Shown here piece by piece: positions 19,482 through 28,203 of a DNA stretch of 64,000 nucleotides. The notes below the pieces were generated by a model. It did not search any database. It had not been told where the DNA came from and saw only the letters and a program-made list of their open reading frames with translations. The translations under genes were made by a program, and so were the position numbers. Source of the DNA: Marine Group III euryarchaeote CG-Bathy1 (GTDB lineage: Archaea; Thermoplasmatota; Poseidoniia; MGIII; CG-Epi1). Numbering within the stretch: position 1 is the first letter of the stretch; each line of letters begins with the position of its first letter. The stretch lies in the NCBI GenBank assembly GCA_001875425.1, contig MIYU01000001.1:62001-126000 (forward strand), given 5' to 3'.

Positions 19482-20081
19482 TTAACTAGAAACTAGTATT
19501 TCACTCTTAACTTTTATTTCATAAGTTCCCGAATATGCTATTCCAGGAAGTCCTTCCATACCTGATCCCGATACTTTGATAACCCATTCTCCAACAATAG
19601 ATGGACATGGAATAATCCAACTTATCTCTAAACCATCATCCCTATCATTCCAATTCGCCAAAGTATATCCTTCACAAAACTCTCTACCGTCAGGCGCTAT
19701 TATACTACATTCAAAAGATCCTGCAGGTCCGGCGTTAATATCTTCTCCACCCAACGCTTCATAATCAACTTTTACTTCTATTACTAAAAATCTAGAATCT
19801 TCAGGAATTTGAAAGTCATGTTCATATTCTTCCCACGTTATATCTTCGAAAACTTCTTCAAAATCGAACGGATCTTCTAAAAATGCTTGGACGGCAGTGT
19901 TGAACACACTTTCGTTCGTAGTACTTTCCGGAGCAAAATTACCATTCGCTTCCATAAGTGTGGCTTGTTGATATTCTACTTCTTCATCAGGGAGTATGTT
20001 GTCCATTATACTATCAACTGCTGGAACGTCTATGCAACCGACGGTCAGGGCTAGTATCAGTAGTGCGGTGTGTTTTCTCAA
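19482..20081 (-). CDS. Predicted secreted lipoprotein
   Basis: MRKHTALLILALTVGCID lipobox-like N-terminus. Confidence 0.65.
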   Translation of the reverse strand: MRKHTALLILALTVGCIDVPAVDSIMDNILPDEEVEYQQATLMEANGNFAPESTTNESVFNTAVQAFLEDPFDFEEVFEDITWEEYEHDFQIPEDSRFLVIEVKVDYEALGGEDINAGPAGSFECSIIAPDGREFCEGYTLANWNDRDDGLEISWIIPCPSIVGEWVIKVSGSGMEGLPGIAYSGTYEIKVKSEILVSS

Positions 20082-20094
20082 CGTTTCACTTATT

Positions 20095-20177
20095 CCACAG
20101 ACTCACGTTAAAGCTTATCGTTTCTTATTTATAAGGGTGGTTAAGCCATAAAACCCTATCTGGTTAACGGTCTGTGG
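20095..20177. promoter_or_regulatory. Interrupted inverted repeat spanning a divergent promoter region
   Basis: CCACAGAC(TCA)CGTTAA at 20095-20111 versus TTAACGGTCTGTGG at 20164-20177; right arm includes the gltX GTG start. Confidence 0.5.
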
Positions 20178-21811
20178 ACGACCTACGTCAAAAGATTACC
20201 GATTTGGCACTTTCAGATGCGTTAAAGCACGGTTCCGCAAACTCCAAGTCGGTCCTAGGAAAGTTGTTGGGCACTACTCCCGCTCTACGAGATAAAATAC
20301 CACAAATCAGAGAATTAATAGAGGAAATTATTTTAGAAGTTAATAATCTTACAATAGATAAAATTACACAATTAGCTCCAAAACCGATAGTTAAATCTAA
20401 AAAGAAAGAAGAAAAATCATTACCGCCATTAGAGATTAACGAAGCACCCGTATTCCGTTTCGCACCAGGTCCAAGTGGCCCATTGCATTTAGGCCATACC
20501 AGAGCAGTCTCCCTGAATGCCGAGTACAGGGACGTTTACAACGGAAAATTAATCCTCCGTATAGAAGATACTAATCCTAACGCTATAGACAAAGACGCAT
20601 ATGATCTAATTCCAAAAGAAATGGAATGGTTGGGCGCTAAACCGGATGAAATATTCATACAATCTGATCGCATGGATATTTATTATGACGATATCAAAAC
20701 TCTGCTAGCATCTGGTCACGCATATGTCTCATTCACTCCTGCAGAAGAGTGGAGAGATTTAAAACGTAAAAGTAAAGCAGATAATTATAGAAATTTATCC
20801 TCTAAAGCTCAATTAGATGCATTTGACAAACTTCTAATCGAGGGTTCGGGAATTGTCGTCATAAAAACCGATTTAGAAGATCCAAATCCTGCATTGAGGG
20901 ATTTCGTCGCTTTCAGAGTTGTAGAGGATAAACATCCTAGGCAAGGATTAAAATATCGTCTTTGGCCAACTTATAATTTCGCAGTTTCAATCGACGATTA
21001 TCGTTTAGGAATAACTCACGTTTTAAGAGGAAAAGATCATTTAAATAATACTGAAAGACAAAAATGGATTTACAAATATATGAAATGGAAAGAGCCGTAT
21101 TTCATACATTATGGGTTGGTATCTATGCCTGATACTCTCTTAAAAACATCAGAAATCAAGAAAAGAATTTCTGAAGGAATTTATGAAGGGTGGGATGATT
21201 GCCAACTAGCCACAGTTCAAGCATTAAGTAAAAGAGGCTTCAAATCTCAGGCAATCAGAAAATTTTGGATTAACGGCGGAATCAAAGAAGTAGATATCAC
21301 CTTTTCTTGGTCCAATTTAGAAGCTGTCAATAAATCAATTATCGATTCTACCTCTAAACGTCTTTTTTTCGTACCAAACCCTATTCAGTTTTTCTTCGAA
21401 ACACCTTCTGAAATAGAAAAATCAGCACCCCTTCATCCAGATATTCCAGAATGGGGCGTCAGAAGTGAAACGATTTCTTCTGCATCTAAAATTTATCTTT
21501 CCAAAGAAGATACATCTTCATTGAAGGTGGGTGCTGTTATTCGATTAAAAAATCTATGCAATGTTACTTTTCACGAAGATAAATTAGTTTATCACGGCAC
21601 AGATAATATCAAAGGAACTCCAATTTTTCAATGGGTTTCTGATAAAAATATAAATCTATCTTTGCATTATTCTGACGGTACCAAAATCGAAGGTTTAGTT
21701 GAAGATAAAGCAATTTCATATATCCACGAAACCGTTCAATTTGAAAGATTAGGTTTTGCTACTTTGAACAATTCAAAAGCAAACCTCAACGCTTTTTACC
21801 TCCATAAATAA
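20174..21811 (+). CDS. gltX: Glutamyl-tRNA synthetase (archaeal type)
   Basis: RFAPGPSGPLHLGHTRAVSLN, LRIEDTNP, HYGLVSMPDTLLKTSEIKKRI. Confidence 0.94.
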   Translation: MDDLRQKITDLALSDALKHGSANSKSVLGKLLGTTPALRDKIPQIRELIEEIILEVNNLTIDKITQLAPKPIVKSKKKEEKSLPPLEINEAPVFRFAPGPSGPLHLGHTRAVSLNAEYRDVYNGKLILRIEDTNPNAIDKDAYDLIPKEMEWLGAKPDEIFIQSDRMDIYYDDIKTLLASGHAYVSFTPAEEWRDLKRKSKADNYRNLSSKAQLDAFDKLLIEGSGIVVIKTDLEDPNPALRDFVAFRVVEDKHPRQGLKYRLWPTYNFAVSIDDYRLGITHVLRGKDHLNNTERQKWIYKYMKWKEPYFIHYGLVSMPDTLLKTSEIKKRISEGIYEGWDDCQLATVQALSKRGFKSQAIRKFWINGGIKEVDITFSWSNLEAVNKSIIDSTSKRLFFVPNPIQFFFETPSEIEKSAPLHPDIPEWGVRSETISSASKIYLSKEDTSSLKVGAVIRLKNLCNVTFHEDKLVYHGTDNIKGTPIFQWVSDKNINLSLHYSDGTKIEGLVEDKAISYIHETVQFERLGFATLNNSKANLNAFYLHK

Positions 21812-21903
21812 GTATTTTTTCACTTTATTTTTTTAGAAGACATATATTTAAACTAAGGGAACATTTTAAAAGGCTATTATTGATACAGCTGTAAGGTATC
21901 TAA

Positions 21904-23808
21904 ATGGTTTCTAAGTCAGATGACTATAAAGCACAGCAAATACAAGTTTTAGAAGGACTCGATCCAGTTCGAAAAAGACCTGCAATGTATATAGGTTCAA
22001 CAGGCAAAGGAGGTCTTCATCATTTAGTTTACGAAGTTATTGACAATTCTATAGATGAAGCAATGAATGGCCATTGTAATAATATTCTAATAACGCTTCA
22101 TGATGATGGTTCTTGTTCTGTTAAAGATGATGGAAGAGGAATCCCTGTAGATCCACATAAGCAATACAAAATTCCTGCCGTCGAATTGGTTATGACTAAA
22201 TTACACGCCGGCGGTAAATTTGATAACGATACTTACAAAGTTTCAGGAGGCCTTCACGGGGTTGGAGTTTCAGTCGTTAACGCACTTTCAGAATGGCTCG
22301 AAGTTACAATACATAAAGATGGTGGAGAATATCATCAAAAATACAAAAAAGGCGTTACTGCTTCTAAATTAAAGAAAATAGGTACTTCAGATATCTCAGG
22401 AACTGTAGTTCGTTTCAAGCCAGACGCTTCTATTTTCGAAACAGTAGTTTTCGATAAAAGTGTTTTAACAGATAGATTCAGAGAATTAGCATATCTCAAC
22501 GCAGGCCTTTCTATTACAATCCAATCAGAAGGCGGCGCAAGTAAGACTTTTCATTACAAAGGGGGACTTTCTCAATTCGTTTCTTATTTAAATAAAGGTA
22601 AAACGGGCATCACCAAAGAACCTCTCGTTATAGATGGCGAAAAGAACGATGTACAGGTTTCCGTGGCACTTCAATGGACGCAAACTTACAAAGATAATAT
22701 TCACAGCTTTACTAACAATATCGCTACTAGAGAAGGTGGAACACATCTCTCCGGTTTCCGTTCTGCGCTAACTAGAACTTTAAACAACGTTTCAAAGAAA
22801 CGTAATTTCTTGAAAGGAGAACAGAAGTTAGAAGGTGGCGATATTACAGAAGGGCTAACGGCTATCATCTCAACTAAAGTTCCTGAACCTCAGTTTGAAG
22901 GTCAAACAAAAACAAAATTAGGTAATTCAGAAGTCAAAGGTATAGTTGATACAATAGTTTCCAAGGCCCTCAATGAATATTTTGATGAAAACCCCACTGA
23001 GTGTGCAGACATAATCAACAAATGTATCCAATCATACAACGTTAGAGAAGCAGCTAAGAAAGCAGCAGATATAACTAGAAGAAAGGGTCTCTTGGAAAGT
23101 AGTGCGTTACCAGGAAAACTTACAGATTGCCAAACTAAAGTTCCAAGCGAATCAGAATTATTCATAGTGGAGGGAGATTCAGCAGGCGGGAGTGCAAAAC
23201 AAGGTCGAGATTCTTTTTCCCAAGCAATTTTACCTCTTAGAGGAAAAATATTGAATGTTGAAAAAGCGAGACCCGACAAAATGCTTGCCAACAATGAGAT
23301 TCAAGCACTCATAACTGCAATAGGTTGTAACATCGTTCTAAGTGAAGAGGATGAATTCAAACTCGATGATGCTCGTTATCATAAAATAATCATAATGACT
23401 GATGCAGATGTTGACGGTGCCCACATCCGTACTCTATTGCTTACTTTTGTGTTTAGATATATGTACGATTTAATTAAAGCAGGTTATGTTTACATTGCAC
23501 AACCGCCCCTTTACAAGATTAGCAAAGGTAAAAAGTTTGAGTATGCATATAGCGAAGAAGAGATGATGGCTATACAAAAGACAATGCCAAATTCTTCTCT
23601 GCAAAGATACAAAGGTCTCGGTGAAATGAACCCATCTCAACTTTGGCAAACAACCATGGATCCAGAAACACGAACGCTTCTACAAGTTTCTGTTGATGAT
23701 TTCGATTTAGCCGATAAATTATTTACAGATCTTATGGGAGATGATGTAACTCCTCGTAAGGAATTTATTGAAGCTCACGCAAAAGAAGTAGTGAATATCG
23801 ATATTTAA
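21904..23808 (+). CDS. gyrB: DNA gyrase subunit B
   Basis: VLEGLDPVRKRPAMYIGSTG, EVIDNSIDEAMNG, FIVEGDSAGGSAKQGRD, MTDADVDGAHIRTLLLTF. Confidence 0.97.
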   Translation: MVSKSDDYKAQQIQVLEGLDPVRKRPAMYIGSTGKGGLHHLVYEVIDNSIDEAMNGHCNNILITLHDDGSCSVKDDGRGIPVDPHKQYKIPAVELVMTKLHAGGKFDNDTYKVSGGLHGVGVSVVNALSEWLEVTIHKDGGEYHQKYKKGVTASKLKKIGTSDISGTVVRFKPDASIFETVVFDKSVLTDRFRELAYLNAGLSITIQSEGGASKTFHYKGGLSQFVSYLNKGKTGITKEPLVIDGEKNDVQVSVALQWTQTYKDNIHSFTNNIATREGGTHLSGFRSALTRTLNNVSKKRNFLKGEQKLEGGDITEGLTAIISTKVPEPQFEGQTKTKLGNSEVKGIVDTIVSKALNEYFDENPTECADIINKCIQSYNVREAAKKAADITRRKGLLESSALPGKLTDCQTKVPSESELFIVEGDSAGGSAKQGRDSFSQAILPLRGKILNVEKARPDKMLANNEIQALITAIGCNIVLSEEDEFKLDDARYHKIIIMTDADVDGAHIRTLLLTFVFRYMYDLIKAGYVYIAQPPLYKISKGKKFEYAYSEEEMMAIQKTMPNSSLQRYKGLGEMNPSQLWQTTMDPETRTLLQVSVDDFDLADKLFTDLMGDDVTPRKEFIEAHAKEVVNIDI

Positions 23809-23809
23809 T

Positions 23810-24898
23810 TTATCTTTTCAATTTCTCCATAACTTTTGGAAACTGTTCGTAAAATCTTTCTACATCCGACGTTGGTATTGAAAACGAGACTCTAATGAAT
23901 TTCTCCCCAAATGTTGCCGATACATAGTCTCCCGCTCTAACGAATATCTGGTGCTGATATAACAATTCATTTTGAATATCATTTCCATTTATACCAGTTT
24001 TTTCAATATCAATCACCATCATGGTAGCAGCAGAAGGGTATACTGGCAGATATGCTTCCGGTACCATTTCTACAGCATCCCTTATCATTTCTTGATTTAG
24101 ATTACAGGTCTTTATCATGCCTGGTAACCATTCATTTTTCGTTTCTAGTGCAGCAACTGCTGCATGTTGTCCTAAGATATTAATTCCCAAGTCAGCAGAC
24201 ATGTGTCCTTTGATATCTTTTATGAAATCTTTGGGTCCTACTAATGCTCCAACACGTAGCCCTGCTAACCCACAATTTTTCGAAACCGAATAAACCACTA
24301 TAGTCTTTTCAGGATAATATTTCGTTGTTAATACATGATTTGGTGCAAAATCTCTATACGTTACATCATTCACAATCCACAAGTCATTCTCTCTGGCTAA
24401 ATCACATATTTCTTTTATCTCTTTTTCCGGGTATGTAGTGCCTAGTGGATTCAAAGGATCAATAAGTAGTATAGCTTTAGTTTCAGGAGTTATTGCTTTT
24501 TTAATTTCATCTATACTGTATCTAAAATTATTACCATATATCGGTATATCTGTAGTTTTTGCACCACCTATTTTGGCAAATTTATGTATTATAAAATATG
24601 AAGGATCAGAAGTAATCATTTGCGAACCTTCTGGTAACAAATATCTCATCAAACAGTATAATCCTTCAGTTCCTCCATTAGTTATATGTAAATCATATTC
24701 TGGAAGTTTTAAATCATCTAAAATCAATCTCTTTAATTCATCTAATCCTGCTGCAATCGGATATTTGCTATACTCTCCCGAATCAACAATTTCTCTAAGT
24801 CTTTCTTTTACTAGTGGATGTGTCGGTAAGTGATTTGTATTCTGAGCCATCCAAGCGATGTCATCTCTTGCATGTGCGTATTCAAATGGATTAGTCAT
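23810..24898 (-). CDS. Class I/II PLP-dependent aminotransferase
   Basis: ITNGGTEGLYCLMRYLL, IDPLNPLGTTYP, YSVSKNCGLAGLRVGALVG. Confidence 0.9.
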   Translation of the reverse strand: MTNPFEYAHARDDIAWMAQNTNHLPTHPLVKERLREIVDSGEYSKYPIAAGLDELKRLILDDLKLPEYDLHITNGGTEGLYCLMRYLLPEGSQMITSDPSYFIIHKFAKIGGAKTTDIPIYGNNFRYSIDEIKKAITPETKAILLIDPLNPLGTTYPEKEIKEICDLARENDLWIVNDVTYRDFAPNHVLTTKYYPEKTIVVYSVSKNCGLAGLRVGALVGPKDFIKDIKGHMSADLGINILGQHAAVAALETKNEWLPGMIKTCNLNQEMIRDAVEMVPEAYLPVYPSAATMMVIDIEKTGINGNDIQNELLYQHQIFVRAGDYVSATFGEKFIRVSFSIPTSDVERFYEQFPKVMEKLKR

Positions 24899-24988
24899 GT
24901 TATTTCTCTGCAGCTCAAATTATCGAGTTTTGAGGAGTTGAGATATTAAGATAACATAAATAAGCAATTGCTCTACTTGCACGTTACT

Positions 24989-25915
24989 ATGAGTCAATCG
25001 TTTTCCACGAATTCTAATTTGATTCGTTGGTTCAGATTCGTAGGTGCAGATTTTTGGATGGTCGCCTTATTTCCATTTTATATCGGTTTTGTAATATCTT
25101 CTAAAACCTTCTTTTCCTCAAATTTACTTTACGGAATCCTTTCTATCTGTTTTCTCACTTCTTCCACTTTCGTACTTAATCATATTTTAGATATAGAACT
25201 CGATAAGCAAAATCCACGCAAATCCTTTAGTTTACTTGTTAGAAATGATATTTCACTAAAGAATTCATTTATACTTTTTATATTTTTATCATTATTCTGT
25301 TTATTATTTTCTTTAGTTGTAAATTATGGGTTTGTTCTATGTATTTTAGGTTTGATTTTAATCTCTTTAATGTATAATATTTCACCGTTTAGATTGAAAA
25401 ATAGACCCTTTCTTGATATTCTTTGTCATACTTTAAGTCTTGGAATTCTATGTCCAATTGCTGGTTGGTGTTTATCAGATTCTTCAGGTATATTTAGTGC
25501 ATTTTCAAATTTTCCATTTCTTTATTTAATTTCAATATCATTTTACGTTACGGCCTTACACAGCCCTACTATGGCTGTAGATTTTAATGCAGATATTAAT
25601 TCCGGAGCTACTACTTTCGCTACTAAGTTCGGTGCTGAAAGAACAATGCTTTTTTCTTGGCTATTAACTACAGCCGGAGCGTCTATTCTTTTCATTAGTG
25701 GATATTTAGTAATCGAACCATGGAGTTCACGTATTTTTCTATTAACTGCTTGGATTTTACCATTGGAAGTTTTGGTTCATTACTACGTTTTACCAATAAA
25801 TGAAATTCCTACTTATTCAACAGTTTTTCGAGGCTCCATTATTTTAGCTACAGTTGAAGCATTTTTCACGCTCTTTTTTCTATATCTTTATGTTTCGGAA
25901 GCACCTCTGCTCTGA
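24989..25915 (+). CDS. UbiA-family prenyltransferase
   Basis: NHILDIELDKQNPRKSF, multiple TMs, AVDFNADINSGATTFATKFG; start at internal ATG preferred over 24968. Confidence 0.85.
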   Translation: MSQSFSTNSNLIRWFRFVGADFWMVALFPFYIGFVISSKTFFSSNLLYGILSICFLTSSTFVLNHILDIELDKQNPRKSFSLLVRNDISLKNSFILFIFLSLFCLLFSLVVNYGFVLCILGLILISLMYNISPFRLKNRPFLDILCHTLSLGILCPIAGWCLSDSSGIFSAFSNFPFLYLISISFYVTALHSPTMAVDFNADINSGATTFATKFGAERTMLFSWLLTTAGASILFISGYLVIEPWSSRIFLLTAWILPLEVLVHYYVLPINEIPTYSTVFRGSIILATVEAFFTLFFLYLYVSEAPLL

Positions 25916-25954
25916 ACACTCAACTTTTTCTACATCTATTCTATATTCTGATTG

Positions 25955-26653
25955 ATGCTACTTATTCTAGGAACTGCACACGTTTTAGATTTATCCATAG
26001 GAATAGAGCGCGCCATTCGAGATTTTAATCCAGATATTGTTGCTTTAGAGTTAGATAAAGATCGTTGGGCTGCTCTCAATTCTCCGTCTTCTTCAAATAC
26101 AGAAGGTCCTTTATTTGTTAAAATCCTCGCTTATTTACAAAAACGACTTTCAGAAGTTTTTGGTAGTCCTCCCGGGTCCGATATGTTAGCTGCAGCCGAT
26201 GTAGCTAGAAAAACAGGTGCATCTTTAGCCTTCATCGATTTACCTATTATTCCAGTTTTACAAAAATCATGGAACTCTATGTCATTAAAGGAAAAATCAT
26301 TCTTGTTTTTCGAAATGTTCTCGTTATCTTTAGGATTTCAAAAAGTAGATAAACAAATGGAAAATTCTGAATGGGATTTTAGTAAACAATTGGACGAATT
26401 TGCTATTCGTTACCCAACTCTTAAGGAACAATTAATAGATAGACGGGATAAATTCATGGCCCTTTCCATTATTAAATTATTTAGACAACAAACTAAAGAA
26501 AATCCAATCCGAATAGTTGCAGTCGTCGGTGAAGGGCATTTAGAAGGACTTTCCAGTTCACTCTCTAGTTTAAATCCAAAAATCATACATCTTAAAGATT
26601 TAATAAAAATGTGCGAAGGAGATTCTTATACACTGACAATTCAGCCTAATTGA
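25955..26653 (+). CDS. TraB/PrgY-family protein
   Basis: LLILGTAHVLDLSIGIERAIRDFNPDIVALELDKDRW, VAVVGEGHLEGL. Confidence 0.85.
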   Translation: MLLILGTAHVLDLSIGIERAIRDFNPDIVALELDKDRWAALNSPSSSNTEGPLFVKILAYLQKRLSEVFGSPPGSDMLAAADVARKTGASLAFIDLPIIPVLQKSWNSMSLKEKSFLFFEMFSLSLGFQKVDKQMENSEWDFSKQLDEFAIRYPTLKEQLIDRRDKFMALSIIKLFRQQTKENPIRIVAVVGEGHLEGLSSSLSSLNPKIIHLKDLIKMCEGDSYTLTIQPN

Positions 26654-27059
26654 TAGATTTAACCGGTCTATGCGCTCCACACGCTTCACAATTTAATGTT
26701 AAAGTCCTACCATTTCTACCAAACTGAGTATCTGGCCGTTCACATTCCTCACATATGACAAAAGAAGATATGTATGTCGCTATTCTTTTTACAATTTTAT
26801 CGGTTGGCACCTTTCCTTGAAGAATTAATCTTCTTCCTTCAATAGTTCCTGCAGTACCAATTTCTCTTAATAGATATGTTGAAAAATGTTGTTCTTCACG
26901 TCTTAAAGATTCCAATATTTCACCAAAGTTTTTCAATATGGTCTTTTTTCCTTCATGCATTATTTCCGGCTTCGGCGGTTGAAACCTTTCCGTGTCTATC
27001 ATAACTTCTTCTAGGCCTTTTCGAGCCCTTTCCAACAGTTTTTCGTAGTCTAAATCCAC
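26646..27059 (-). CDS. Translation initiation factor aIF2 subunit beta
   Basis: REIGTAGTIEGRRLILQGKV, Zn ribbon CEEC..CEAC. Confidence 0.95.
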   Translation of the reverse strand: MDLDYEKLLERARKGLEEVMIDTERFQPPKPEIMHEGKKTILKNFGEILESLRREEQHFSTYLLREIGTAGTIEGRRLILQGKVPTDKIVKRIATYISSFVICEECERPDTQFGRNGRTLTLNCEACGAHRPVKSIN

Positions 27060-27089
27060 GCCTTATCATAGGACCCAGTTCATAAAGAA

Positions 27090-28109
27090 CTAAGTTCGCT
27101 TTAAATGTCCATAAATCAGTCCTATAGAATAGCCAAAATGTTGTATAAACATCACTATCGGAGCATACAGGGCCTGTTTGATTGATTTAGTCTGTTTTCC
27201 TATTAATAATCCTATCATACCTAATATAGCAAAATACAGTATTGTTATTCTCAAAGGAAGAATCATCGGTACTAATCCATGAAAATATTCAGCTTCTTCT
27301 ATATAATTTGAAAATGCAAGTGAATATAATCCAAACATAAATACAGATGCAATCAGAAAGAGATAATATCTAGGATGAAAACTACTTGGATGCATTTTAG
27401 TCACCATGGCCCTTGTAGCGCCATAGTTGAACATCTGTTTCAAAAATTCAATAGGTCTCGAACGTCGGTGATGCCAAACAACAACATCAGGTGCATATAG
27501 GATTCTAAAGCCTCTCTTTTTCAATCTTATATCAAATTCAACATCTTCTCCAGGCCACAGTTGTTCGTTAAACTCAACCTCATTAAAAACAGATTTTTTA
27601 AGAATATAATTACAAGTTGGATTATGATCTATTTCAATAGCCTTTTTTCTTTTAATCGTATATCTAAATGAAAATAAAAATTTCGAACCAAAAATTCTTC
27701 CAACAGCTTTAGCAAATGGCAATTCCTCTTCAGGTGTAAAATTCGGCCCTCCTACTCCTATAAATTCACTTTCTTTCTCTATATATCCTACAGCATTACT
27801 CAACCAATCTTCTCTAAGTAAAGTATCATCATCTGTAAATGCTATCATTTCGCCTTTCGCTTTTTGAACGCCAATATTTCTTTTATGACCTGCTGGTACA
27901 TTTTTGTAAATTGTTTTAATATCTATATTATTTTCTTTAGCAATTTCTACAGATCTCTTAATTCTGTTAGTTTCATGATCTCCTATTATTATAATTTCAA
28001 AATTTTCTACTCCATAATCTAGCTTTGCAGCCGTTTTTACAACACCCTTTAGAAATTTAGTTTTCCCCAATGTTGGAATCACTATACTGACAAATGGAGG
28101 ACCCTTCAC
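27090..28109 (-). CDS. Family 2 glycosyltransferase
   Basis: VSIVIPTLGKTKFLKGVVKTA, AFTDDDTLLREDWL, C-terminal TMs. Confidence 0.9.
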   Translation of the reverse strand: MKGPPFVSIVIPTLGKTKFLKGVVKTAAKLDYGVENFEIIIIGDHETNRIKRSVEIAKENNIDIKTIYKNVPAGHKRNIGVQKAKGEMIAFTDDDTLLREDWLSNAVGYIEKESEFIGVGGPNFTPEEELPFAKAVGRIFGSKFLFSFRYTIKRKKAIEIDHNPTCNYILKKSVFNEVEFNEQLWPGEDVEFDIRLKKRGFRILYAPDVVVWHHRRSRPIEFLKQMFNYGATRAMVTKMHPSSFHPRYYLFLIASVFMFGLYSLAFSNYIEEAEYFHGLVPMILPLRITILYFAILGMIGLLIGKQTKSIKQALYAPIVMFIQHFGYSIGLIYGHLKRT

Positions 28110-28203
28110 ATTTTGAAAAATTGCAGTCCTTTAAAATAACTAGTGACTGCCCACTATTTTATTAATCTTGAAAGGTTATGCCTTTTTGAGGTCAAAGATT
28201 TAA

